Below the pieces are notes generated by a model. It saw nothing but the letters and a program-made list of their open reading frames with translations. It was not told the DNA's origin and did not search any database. A stretch of 50,220 nucleotides of DNA. Source: Verrucomicrobiota bacterium. Lineage in GTDB: Bacteria > Verrucomicrobiota > Verrucomicrobiia > Limisphaerales > JACDHS01. Positions 25,914-34,671 of the stretch are shown piece by piece. The stretch is from assembly GCA_013820875.1 (NCBI GenBank), contig JACDHS010000017.1, positions 1-50,220 of the forward strand. The letters run 5' to 3'. The position numbers and the translations under genes are program-made. Each line of letters starts with the position of its first letter. Position 1 is the stretch's first letter.

Positions 25914-26420
25914 CTAGGTCAGAAGGAAGTCTTTGAGCTTTTTGAAACCTCTGTTGAAGGATTGTGATTGCATTGCTTGCTCAAAATGAAATTCACCTGT
26001 CATCCTCGGTTGGTGTTCAGGCTCATTGTAAGGAACAGGCATCTTATTACTCAACCAACCTATTGCATCGCGAATGCTTTCTGGATTGGAAGGTGCGCAA
26101 AGATCACTCGGAAGACCACAAACGCCTCGCAAGGAATCAGCGGCAGACAAAAACCAAGTTTCATATTCTCTGTAAGCCAAAATCACCATGGATGTTATGT
26201 CAGACCTACAACCCGATGCACGTCTACAATTTTTGGACCAAGCTCTGCTGGACAGAAACCTCGCAATCCAAGAGAATCAACACACACGATTTCGGCCACC
26301 CCGTTGCTTTTCGGGACGCAAGTTCGATGTATTTTTCAAAATATTTCCCATCCTTTTCACTCAAAAAGGAGCCAACTTCTGCCGCGCCGTAAAACACGCA
26401 CGCCTGCCCCCCATGAGTAG
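25914..26420 (-). pseudogene. DUF4276 gene remnant, N-terminally truncated and frameshifted
   Basis: The downstream frame contains MVILAYREYETWFLSAADSL, then NPESIRDAIGWLS and the tail, the well-known C-terminal half of DUF4276 proteins. The preceding part, SFLSEKDGKYFEKYIELASR and KSCVLILLDCE, is in another frame and stops at 26224. Skipping one base at the AAAAATT run (about 26230) joins the two smoothly. The first 50-60 residues of the family are missing and replaced by repeat and foreign sequence. DUF4276 proteins often accompany OLD/AAA ATPases in defence-like gene pairs; no such partner remains here. Confidence 0.7.
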
Positions 26421-26421
26421 G

Positions 26422-26442
26422 GCGCGAACGCGTTGTTCGCGC
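26422..26442. repeat. Perfect palindrome at the chimera junction
   Basis: GCGCGAAC (26422-26429) and GTTCGCGC (26435-26442) enclose a 5-nt loop. It lies exactly between the two gene fragments of the DUF4276 chimera and so marks the rearrangement point. Confidence 0.75.
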
Positions 26443-26607
26443 ATCGAAGAAAGGACTTTGCGTATCGGGTTCGGGATCAAGTGAGCCTCCGAGCGCGAGA
26501 TAGGTTTGCCAGAGCTTCTCGCTTTCCAGCCAGCGCTGAACAGGCGTGAGCCGATACCATTCGGCCCATTCTTCGCCAACTAATTCTTCCGGCTGAATCA
26601 TGGACAA
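26430..26607 (-). pseudogene. 5' fragment of a small protein gene fused onto the DUF4276 remnant
   Basis: Opens MSMIQPEELVGEEWAEWYRL, then TPVQRWLESEKLWQTYLALG, GSLDPEPDTQSPFFDA. From memory, this resembles the short protein encoded before nucleotidyltransferase-type (AbiEii-like) partners in many Verrucomicrobia. After FFDA the frame runs through a palindrome (26422-26442) and into DUF4276 sequence, giving a chimera. The start is only 13 bp after the thiC stop on the same strand. The partner gene is missing, so this is probably a decayed toxin-antitoxin or defence remnant. Confidence 0.5.
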
Positions 26608-26619
26608 TTGATATCACAT

Positions 26620-28712
<2,093 letters not shown>

Positions 28713-28798
28713 GTCGCGATACAATGAAGTTGCTCCTGAGCAGTGTCAAGACACGCTCGTTCAGGGTGTGATCCCAACTGGCGCTCAGGCACACTCGT

Positions 28799-28949
28799 CC
28801 TGGCGGAGCACTCATCAATTTGCGCCAGCGTCATGGATGCCGTAGTCCTTTACCGCTTTTCGCGAAAGACGTATGGAGATAACCATATTGCACCCAACGA
28901 AAAGCGGCACAGGACTACAGGACTGCCGCAGTCCATGACCTGGCGGAGC
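28799..28949. repeat. REP-like inverted repeat with flanking direct repeats
   Basis: The arms 28830-28862 and 28898-28939 are complementary over TAGTCC and CCGCTTTTCG blocks and over GTCATGGA at the base. The element is bounded by two copies of CCTGGCGGAGC at 28799-28809 and 28939-28949. It lies upstream of the thiC riboswitch in a non-coding gap. Confidence 0.7.
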
Positions 28950-29125
28950 CTTCATGCACCAAAACAACGTTTCAGCGTCCTGGACCAATTGCTTGCCAGT
29001 TGGAATCACAGGTCGTTCAAGATAGGTGCGGGAAATAATTTCCAAAATCGAGAAGGTCGGCCATGAGACCCAAAAGGAGCGCGGAGGCATTCGAGTTTCC
29101 GTTGCTTTGCAGGGTGCCCATTCCT

Positions 29126-29229
29126 CGGGGGATGGTTCCCTTGCGAGCTTCGCAGGGCATCCATCCCCGGGAAATACAAGCCTCGCGCTTCTTGCATCGC
29201 CCCTTGTTCCCGAGAGATACAAGCCTCGC
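29126..29229. repeat. Hairpin followed by a 16-bp direct repeat
   Basis: GGGGATGG (29128-29135) pairs with CCATCCCC (29161-29168) around a smaller TGCGA-GCT-TCGCA hairpin. Then GAAATACAAGCCTCGC (29171) recurs as GAGATACAAGCCTCGC (29214), 43 bp apart. It is non-coding; no gene is seen from 28950 to 29365. Confidence 0.6.
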
Positions 29230-29365
29230 CATTCCGACATGCCAAACAAAAGGAGAAGATTGGATAAGGTAACTTTTTTGCTTTCACCCGCTGAATGAAA
29301 GTAAAAGTGCATCCGTTTCAGCCATAGGTTCAACCTTCCCTTGGCGCGCTATCCGGTGGTTTTAA

Positions 29366-29743
29366 GATCATCCGGAGGTGGGCTGGAGACCATCCAGGCC
29401 GTTTTCGGATGATCCGGAAGTGGGCTTGAGACCGTCCAGGCCGTTTTCGGATGATCCGGAAGTGGGCTGGAGACCGTCCAGACGGTTTTCGGATGATCCG
29501 GAAGTGGGCTTGAGACCATCCAGGCCGTTTCCGGATGATCCGGAAGTGGCCTTGAGACCATCCAGACGGTTTCGGGATGATCCGGAAGTGGGCTGGAGAC
29601 CATCCAGGCCGTTTCCGGATGATCCGGAAGTGGGCTTGAGACCGTCCAGGCCGTTTCCGGATGATCCGGAAGTGGGCTTGAGACCATCCAGACGGTTTCC
29701 GGATGATCTGGAAGTGGGCTGGAGACCGTCCAGCCCACGTTCC
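29366..29743. repeat. 42-bp tandem repeat array D (nine units)
   Basis: Nine contiguous 42-bp units start at 29366, 29408, 29450, 29492, 29534, 29576, 29618, 29660 and 29702. Each starts GATGATCCGGAAGTGGG with few variants. Because 42 is a multiple of three and the unit lacks stops in some frames, both strands show open 14-residue repeat frames. Neither strand has a convincing start signal or known protein, so I treat it as non-coding. It lies in the divergent gap between thiC (minus) and the ExeA-like gene (plus). Confidence 0.93.
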
Positions 29744-29847
29744 GGGCGTCTCTAAGCAGAAAACCCCTTATTTTTCGATAGTGTAGTTTTTTGACCACCT
29801 GCGATTCGAGGTTCAACTGCGGTTTTTAGGTTCACACCTGCTCACCT

Positions 29848-29868
29848 GGACAGGCAAGATGCCTGTCC
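29848..29868. repeat. Small perfect hairpin (GGACAGGCA/TGCCTGTCC)
   Basis: A 9-bp stem with an AGA loop. It is the common 'GGCAxxATGCC' intergenic palindrome type, also seen in degenerate form at 9205-9220. There is no T tract, so it is unlikely to be a terminator. No gene is seen from 29744 to 30013. Confidence 0.7.
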
Positions 29869-30013
29869 TACTTCATCGCGGGCTGACTCAATCAGCGTCC
29901 ATGAACTCCTCACATTGCTGCGACTCGCAGAGTCGCGCTCCGGTTTGGGGTGTGTCAAATGCGCCAGCAGCACCTTCCAGCTTTTTCTTTCCTCGGCGGA
30001 TTCCTTCCATACT

Positions 30014-30841
30014 ATGTTCTCCGTGTATTTGGAATATTACGGCTTGAAGGAGCCGCCATTCAACATCACGCCAAATCCGCGTTTTTTGTTCTACAGCGCC
30101 AAGCATCGCGAGGCGTTCAACCATTTGCTTTATGGTATCCGCGAACGCAAAGGGTTTGTCCAACTGACGGGAGAAGTCGGCGCGGGCAAAACCACGATCT
30201 GCCGCGCGTTGCTCGAAGAACTCGATCCCAAGAAGTATTCCACCGCGCTGATCCTGAATCCGGTACTCGATGCGGATGGTTTGATGAAAGCGATTGCGAT
30301 GGAGTTCGGCCTTGAGGTGAAAGGCAAAGATCGGCTGGAAACGGTGGCTGCATTCAATGAATTTCTCTTGAACCAGGTCGAGCTGGCGAGGGATTGCGTG
30401 CTCATTATTGATGAGGCGCAGGATTTGACCAACGAACTTTTGGAACAGGTGCGACTTCTCTCAAACCTGGAAACGGATGATCGCAAGCTGTTGCAGATTG
30501 TTTTGATGGGCCAACCCGAACTGCGCACCCGGCTGAATGACTATAGCCTGCGGCAATTGCGGCAACGGATCACCGTCCGCTACCATCTTGTGCCGTTGAA
30601 GTATGCTGAAGTGGGTGAGTATATCCGGCATCGGTTGCATGTTTCAGGCGCGAATGGCTCGCCACGTTTCACCACGCCGGCACTTTGGCGCGTTTACAGC
30701 TACAGCAAGGGAATTCCGAGACTTGTGAATGCGCTCGCTGATAAATGTTTGCTGGCTGGCTATGTAAAACAGAGCGGCCAGATTGATTATGGAACGGTAG
30801 GACGCGCGATTCGGGAGTTGGAAGGAAATATTAATGTATGA
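30014..30841 (+). CDS. ExeA/GspA-like AAA ATPase
   Basis: 275 residues. It opens MFSVYLEYYGLKEPPFNITP, the standard ExeA/GspA N-terminus. Walker A TGEVGAGKTT covers residues 52-61, Walker B is VLIIDEAQDL, followed by sensor-like LLSNLETDDRKLLQIVLMGQ, and RQRITVRYHL and GIPRLVNALADKCLLAG close the AAA lid. In type II secretion, ExeA with ExeB helps insert the secretin through peptidoglycan. A related ATPase occurs in exosortase loci. The start at 30014 is fixed by family alignment. The stop overlaps the next start (ATGA), so it is coupled to the GspB-like gene, which supports the ExeAB assignment. Confidence 0.92.
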   Translation: MFSVYLEYYGLKEPPFNITPNPRFLFYSAKHREAFNHLLYGIRERKGFVQLTGEVGAGKTTICRALLEELDPKKYSTALILNPVLDADGLMKAIAMEFGLEVKGKDRLETVAAFNEFLLNQVELARDCVLIIDEAQDLTNELLEQVRLLSNLETDDRKLLQIVLMGQPELRTRLNDYSLRQLRQRITVRYHLVPLKYAEVGEYIRHRLHVSGANGSPRFTTPALWRVYSYSKGIPRLVNALADKCLLAGYVKQSGQIDYGTVGRAIRELEGNINV

Positions 30842-31485
30842 GTTTGATCAATGACGCGCTGAAACGCGCCAAAGAAGCGCAAAACGAGCCTCAATCACAG
30901 GCTCAGACGCAGCAGCGAAAAGTTTCGGAACCCGCAATGCGCCCTGTTGAAGCCAGGCCGCAACCGACTTCCTCCGCCGTTTACATTTTATCCGCCGCTC
31001 TGGTGTTCGTTTTGTTGGGTGCGGTGGCGCTGTTCTGGATGTGGAGCAATTCGCGGCAACCCGGCGTGGTGGCTCAGACCATTACACCGGTGGATCTGGC
31101 GAAAACTAACGCGACACCGTTGGTTCCCATAGCGAAACCTGTTGAAATTGCTGCTTCTGTTCCGCCCCCGGTTGCAGTCGCTTCAGCACCGGCGGTAGTC
31201 GCGAATGAAACGCCGCAACCTCCAATTGTCGCGGCTGAAAACTCACCGACGTTAATAAAGGAACCAACTCCCGCACCGGAACCTGTCGCGCCCGCAGTCC
31301 CCCAGTTTCCTACGCTAAAACTCCAAGGAATTTTTTATAATTCCGTAAAGCCTGCTGTTTTGATCAATGGCAAAACCTATTCGATTGGCGGCGTCGTTTC
31401 CGGCGTTCAGATTACCAAAATCGAGTCGGACAAAGTGACGGTGAAATGGAATGATGAAATACGTGTTTTGGAGACGGCGCAGTGA
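30838..31485 (+). CDS. GspB/ExeB-like inner membrane protein
   Basis: 215 residues. It begins MSLINDALKRAKEAQ, the cytoplasmic motif characteristic of GspB-type proteins. A membrane helix at about 43-64 (VYILSAALVFVLLGAVALFW) is followed by a long Pro/Ala/Val-rich linker. The C-terminal periplasmic domain LKLQGIFYNSVKPAVLINGK, YSIGGVVSGVQITKIESD resembles the GspB C-domain and PilP-like folds. It is translationally coupled to the ATPase, with which it should form the ExeAB complex. No other secretion genes are nearby. The stop codon is immediately followed by a heptamer repeat. Confidence 0.88.
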   Translation: MSLINDALKRAKEAQNEPQSQAQTQQRKVSEPAMRPVEARPQPTSSAVYILSAALVFVLLGAVALFWMWSNSRQPGVVAQTITPVDLAKTNATPLVPIAKPVEIAASVPPPVAVASAPAVVANETPQPPIVAAENSPTLIKEPTPAPEPVAPAVPQFPTLKLQGIFYNSVKPAVLINGKTYSIGGVVSGVQITKIESDKVTVKWNDEIRVLETAQ

Positions 31486-31549
31486 TTCTGGATTCTGGAT
31501 TCTGGATTCTGGATTCTGGATTCTGGATTCTGGATTCTGGATTCTGGAT
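31484..31549. repeat. Heptanucleotide microsatellite (GATTCTG)n
   Basis: About 9.4 uninterrupted copies of the 7-mer GATTCTG, beginning within the TGA stop of the GspB-like gene. On the minus strand it would read as repeated RIQNPES, which is a translation artefact. A gain or loss of units would not alter the upstream protein because the stop lies at the first unit. Confidence 0.95.
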
Positions 31550-31594
31550 CGGAAGCGTGAAGCGTAAATCTGAAAACTGAACACTGTCCCCCCT

Positions 31595-32299
31595 GTGACT
31601 TTCCTTCGCACGAAACTCTCCGTCCACCCGGCGCTCCCACGCGTCGCGCCTTTTATACTCTTCCTCGTTTTGACGAGTCTGCAGGGACAATTCGGCGAGG
31701 AATCGCGCTATTGGCTTTACCTGGCAAAAACGGTTCTCGCCGTTTGGATGATTTGGGTGATTCGCCCGCTGGTCTCCGAAATGAAGTGGGCTTTTAGCTG
31801 GGAAGCGGTTGTGGTGGGTGTCGGCGTCTTCGCAGTGTGGGTTGGCCTGGACGGACTCTATCCATCCTTGAATGAATTGCTCGCCAGGATCGGTTTCGAA
31901 TTGTCGAGCGAACCTGCAAAAGCCTGGAATCCGCACGTTCAGTTCGGCGAAGGTTCTACCCTTGCGCTGCTCTTCATTGTGGTACGGATCATTGGACCAG
32001 TGCTCGTAGTGCCACCGTTGGAAGAGGTTTTCTATCGGTCCTTTTTATATCGTTGGATTGTTAAACCGGATTTCGAATCCGTGCCGCTCAATCGTTTCAA
32101 CCTGAAAGCCTTTGCCTTTACCGCGCTGATCTTCGGATTCGTTCATGACCAATGGCTCGCTGGAATTCTTTGTGCAATGGCTTATCAGTTCCTCGTGATT
32201 CGTAAGAACCGCCTGGGTGACGCCATGACAGCGCACGCAATCACCAATCTGTTGCTCGGTGTTTGGGTGATCTGGCGCGGGGCTTGGAACTTCTGGTGA
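31595..32299 (+). CDS. CAAX-protease-related (CPBP) intramembrane protein
   Basis: 234 residues, mostly hydrophobic with about six to seven membrane helices. The CPBP/ABI motifs are present: Glu143-Glu144 and Arg148 in PPLEEVFYRSFLYR, His184 in FGFVHDQ and His214 in MTAHAITN. The arrangement fits the CAAX prenyl protease-related subgroup (TIGR03008-like) that often accompanies exosortase/PEP-CTERM systems. No exosortase or PEP-CTERM protein is visible in this window. The start codon is GTG at 31595. It lies downstream of the ExeAB-like pair in the same direction, separated by the heptamer repeat. Confidence 0.85.
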   Translation: MTFLRTKLSVHPALPRVAPFILFLVLTSLQGQFGEESRYWLYLAKTVLAVWMIWVIRPLVSEMKWAFSWEAVVVGVGVFAVWVGLDGLYPSLNELLARIGFELSSEPAKAWNPHVQFGEGSTLALLFIVVRIIGPVLVVPPLEEVFYRSFLYRWIVKPDFESVPLNRFNLKAFAFTALIFGFVHDQWLAGILCAMAYQFLVIRKNRLGDAMTAHAITNLLLGVWVIWRGAWNFW

Positions 32300-32380
32300 T
32301 TGGTGAGTTTAAATTAATAATAGGTGAATTTGGGCGTAGGGCGGAGGGTTGCGGTTCGTCGTTTCCATAATTCTGGTTTG

Positions 32381-32492
32381 TCCGAAGGATCAGCCGCAGC
32401 ACTCAAGGCTACAATCATAGCTTTCGGACTTCCAACATTGCTCGCATCGGCGTACGTGCTGCGGCTGATCCTTCGGACACAGCCGCGCTCCG
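32381..32492. repeat. REP-like inverted repeat, family R2 (copy 1)
   Basis: A perfect 22-bp inverted repeat: TCCGAAGGATCAGCCGCAGC plus AC at 32381-32402, with its complement at 32456-32477. ACAGCCGCGCTCCG follows the right arm. The same consensus forms a 36-bp-arm palindrome at 43066-43192 and a half copy at 49929. It sits in the 298-bp gap before parD. Confidence 0.85.
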
Positions 32493-32597
32493 TTTGCGCA
32501 CAAAGCCCCTCCTGTCTCAGTCGTTTAAAATCACGCCCTCTGTTGATGGTCGAATTCATCAATTGCGAAAAATCGTCCGCTGAGTAAACTCCTTTCC

Positions 32598-32849
32598 ATG
32601 GACATTACGCTTACCAAAGAATTGGAAAGCTTCGTCGAAGAGCAGGTGCGAACCGGACTTTACCGCGACCCCAGCGATGTAGTGCGAGATGCGCTGCGAC
32701 GCTTGCTTCGGGAATCTGAACCGCAGTGGCTTGAAGAGGAGATTCGGAAAGGTTTGGAGAGCGGTCCGGCGCAGCCACTAACCCAGGCTGACTGGAACGA
32801 CATCCGCGAACGAGGACGCCAGCGCTTGGCCGAGATTTCGAAGAAGTAA
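32598..32849 (+). CDS. parD: ParD-family antitoxin
   Basis: 83 residues. It begins MDITLTKELESFVEEQVRTG, then YRDPSDVVRDALRRLLRES, the ribbon-helix-helix DNA-binding fold of ParD/CopG antitoxins. The C-terminal half (LEEEIRKGLESGPAQPL and ADWNDIRERGR) is the partly disordered toxin-binding arm. It should bind and neutralise the ParE-like toxin encoded directly after it and repress its own operon. The stop and the toxin start are adjacent with no gap. Confidence 0.92.
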   Translation: MDITLTKELESFVEEQVRTGLYRDPSDVVRDALRRLLRESEPQWLEEEIRKGLESGPAQPLTQADWNDIRERGRQRLAEISKK

Positions 32850-33152
32850 ATGCTTCACGTCGAAAGATTTCCTCGCGCCATCCAGGATTTGGATGAAATT
32901 TTCATCTATCTCGGACAAGACAACTTAGATGCAGCAGAACGGTTTCTGACGGAGGCGGAGAAAACGATCCATTTTCTAAAAGAGAACCCAGAACTCGGTC
33001 GTCCACGATCGTTCCACGGCCAATCCGAGTTACGTTCCTGGGCGATTCGCGGATTTGAAGATTATCTGATTTTCTATCGTCCAGGCGAACGTACGTTGCA
33101 GATAATCCGCATCCTCCATGGAGCACGCGACCTGTCGCAACAATTCCGCTAA
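32850..33152 (+). CDS. parE: ParE/RelE-superfamily toxin
   Basis: 100 residues with the ParE pattern: FPRAIQDLDEIFIYLGQDN, AAERFLTEAEKTIHFL, NPELGRP and SELRSWAIRGFEDYLIFYRP, ending with IIRILHGARDLSQQF. ParE toxins usually inhibit DNA gyrase. Superfamily relatives cleave mRNA, and the target here cannot be told by sequence alone. It starts directly after the parD stop. Both genes look intact, so the module is probably functional and may stabilise this repeat-rich region. Confidence 0.92.
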   Translation: MLHVERFPRAIQDLDEIFIYLGQDNLDAAERFLTEAEKTIHFLKENPELGRPRSFHGQSELRSWAIRGFEDYLIFYRPGERTLQIIRILHGARDLSQQFR

Positions 33153-33164
33153 CTTTCAGAATAC

Positions 33165-34127
33165 TTAAAGCCGAAACAGTTTCTTCGAATTTCCGTAGAG
33201 CAACTTGCGCTCGATTTCTTTGCTCGGCGCCAGGCGGCGAATGACGGCAAGGGTTCGCGCTCCCTGGCAGCCTAGCCCGCGTCCGATGGTGTCATTGCAA
33301 TCGCTGCCGTAGAGAAGCTTGTCTTCGTGGCGTTTGAAAAATGCGCGGGTATGATCTTCGTCCCGCTCCAGGGCGCCAAGACCGGAACCAGCCGAGAGAT
33401 CACCAAACATATTCGGGTAATCGCTGAGGTAACGATCCGTGATGCCACCCGGGGTCACTTTCCCTCTTGGATAGAGAACGCGTTGATCTTTGTGATCCCG
33501 ATCGATGTTCGCCCACCATGTTTGCGCATGGCCGATGAAATTTACCTTCGGATATTTTTCGAGCATCTTGTAGAAGCGCTCGAATCCGTAGTTGTACATC
33601 TTGTGCTGCCAATGCAGCAGGATCGGAACGTTGTAGGCCTGGGCGAGCTCGTAAATTTTCTGCATGTGTTCGGAATCGCATTCCACACCGAACTTTGATT
33701 CGCCGATGCATACTGCGCCCAATTTCAAATACTTTTCGATCTCTTCGATTGCTTCGGGAATGTCCGGCACTTCGTTGGCGCCGAAGACGAATTCCTGATT
33801 GGCGGAGTGCTCTCTCGCAAACTGGTAGCATACGTCATTGCCGGTGGCTTTGGCTTGCAGCCCGTTTCCGACGCCGTTGTGAGTGGAGGGACGATTTACC
33901 GGTCGGCCGGAAGGCAGGAGAATCGTGGTGGTGATTCCCATGGCGCGTTGATGCGCGAGCAGTTGCTGGTGCTTGCGTCCGCTGTAGTCGGTGTGTTGAT
34001 GAATATCAATGACCGGTTCGCCGGATTCATTTTGCGCGGATAAGTTGAACGGCAAAGCTGAAGCTGCGAGCGCGCCAGCAGAAACGGCCAGGAAATTGCG
34101 ACGACTCAATGGACGGAGCGAATTCAT
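33165..34127 (-). CDS. Tat-exported amidohydrolase (amidohydrolase 2 family)
   Basis: 320 residues. The twin-arginine leader is LSRRNFLAVSAGALAASALP, followed by a TIM-barrel metal hydrolase. DIHQHTDYSG has the metal pair His43 and His45. VPILLHWQHK and NFIGHAQTWW supply later histidines, and LLYGSDCNDTIG the final aspartate. It belongs to the broad amidohydrolase 2 group of decarboxylases and lactonases; the substrate is unknown. It is convergent with parE (about 12 bp apart), so it is a separate unit. Confidence 0.88.
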   Translation of the reverse strand: MNSLRPLSRRNFLAVSAGALAASALPFNLSAQNESGEPVIDIHQHTDYSGRKHQQLLAHQRAMGITTTILLPSGRPVNRPSTHNGVGNGLQAKATGNDVCYQFAREHSANQEFVFGANEVPDIPEAIEEIEKYLKLGAVCIGESKFGVECDSEHMQKIYELAQAYNVPILLHWQHKMYNYGFERFYKMLEKYPKVNFIGHAQTWWANIDRDHKDQRVLYPRGKVTPGGITDRYLSDYPNMFGDLSAGSGLGALERDEDHTRAFFKRHEDKLLYGSDCNDTIGRGLGCQGARTLAVIRRLAPSKEIERKLLYGNSKKLFRL

Positions 34128-34204
34128 GATGTAGAACCTGTCTGAATGGGGCGCGTGGTTTCAATCCTTTTCTGACATACGGGAGAGGAGATGGAGCGGC
34201 CACT

Positions 34205-34516
34205 TCATTCCAATTCCGCCAGCATCTGCTCCATTTCAGCGAGGGGCCCCTCGTGATTTTGTTCGATCGCTAATTGCTTTGCGCGTTCGAAAGCGGCTTT
34301 CGCTTTAGTTTGATCGCCGAGGCTGAGGTCACATTTGCCGATCAAGATTTGCACCACCATCCATTCGGGCTTTTTGGCCAGGGCAATTTCGAACTGTTCT
34401 TTGGCATTCAGAAATTCGCCCAGGTCGAAATAAGCTTTGCCAAGACTGAAGCGCGCCAGTTCGTTGCCCGGATATTGTTCCAGCAGTTTCTTGTGACGCT
34501 CGATTGCATCGTTCAT
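34205..34516 (-). CDS. Small tetratricopeptide-repeat protein
   Basis: 103 residues from ATG 34516, made of about three TPR units: MNDAIERHKKLLEQYPGNEL, ARFSLGKAYFDLGEFLNAKE and QILIGKCDLSLGDQTKAKAA. The acidic C-terminus ends EMEQMLAELE. It has no signal peptide, so it is a cytoplasmic scaffold or adaptor. An upstream frame reaches 34579, but the extra residues do not fit the TPR pattern. The partner is unknown. It is divergent from the hybrid kinase at 34672, with 155 bp between starts. Confidence 0.82.
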   Translation of the reverse strand: MNDAIERHKKLLEQYPGNELARFSLGKAYFDLGEFLNAKEQFEIALAKKPEWMVVQILIGKCDLSLGDQTKAKAAFERAKQLAIEQNHEGPLAEMEQMLAELE

Positions 34517-34671
34517 GGCGTGAGACAAACAAAAGAGCATCCCGCCGTCAAATGCCCTTGCAGAATGTTTTCGCGGCACCCGCTTTTCCCCTACACGCTT
34601 TTTTACGCTTTGCCCTGATTGCGTCGCAATGGAAGCAGAGGATATTCTAATCTTCGTTGGGTAATGTGCTT

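Noticed and set aside
29349-29816. Repeat protein with a 14-residue period (both strands)
   Set aside because: Produced by the 42-bp array having no stop codons. No start signal, no known family, and unit differences show no coding bias.
31412-31936. Minus-strand frame with repeated RIQNPES
   Set aside because: This is translation of the GATTCTG microsatellite in antisense; the plus strand carries the GspB-like and CPBP genes.
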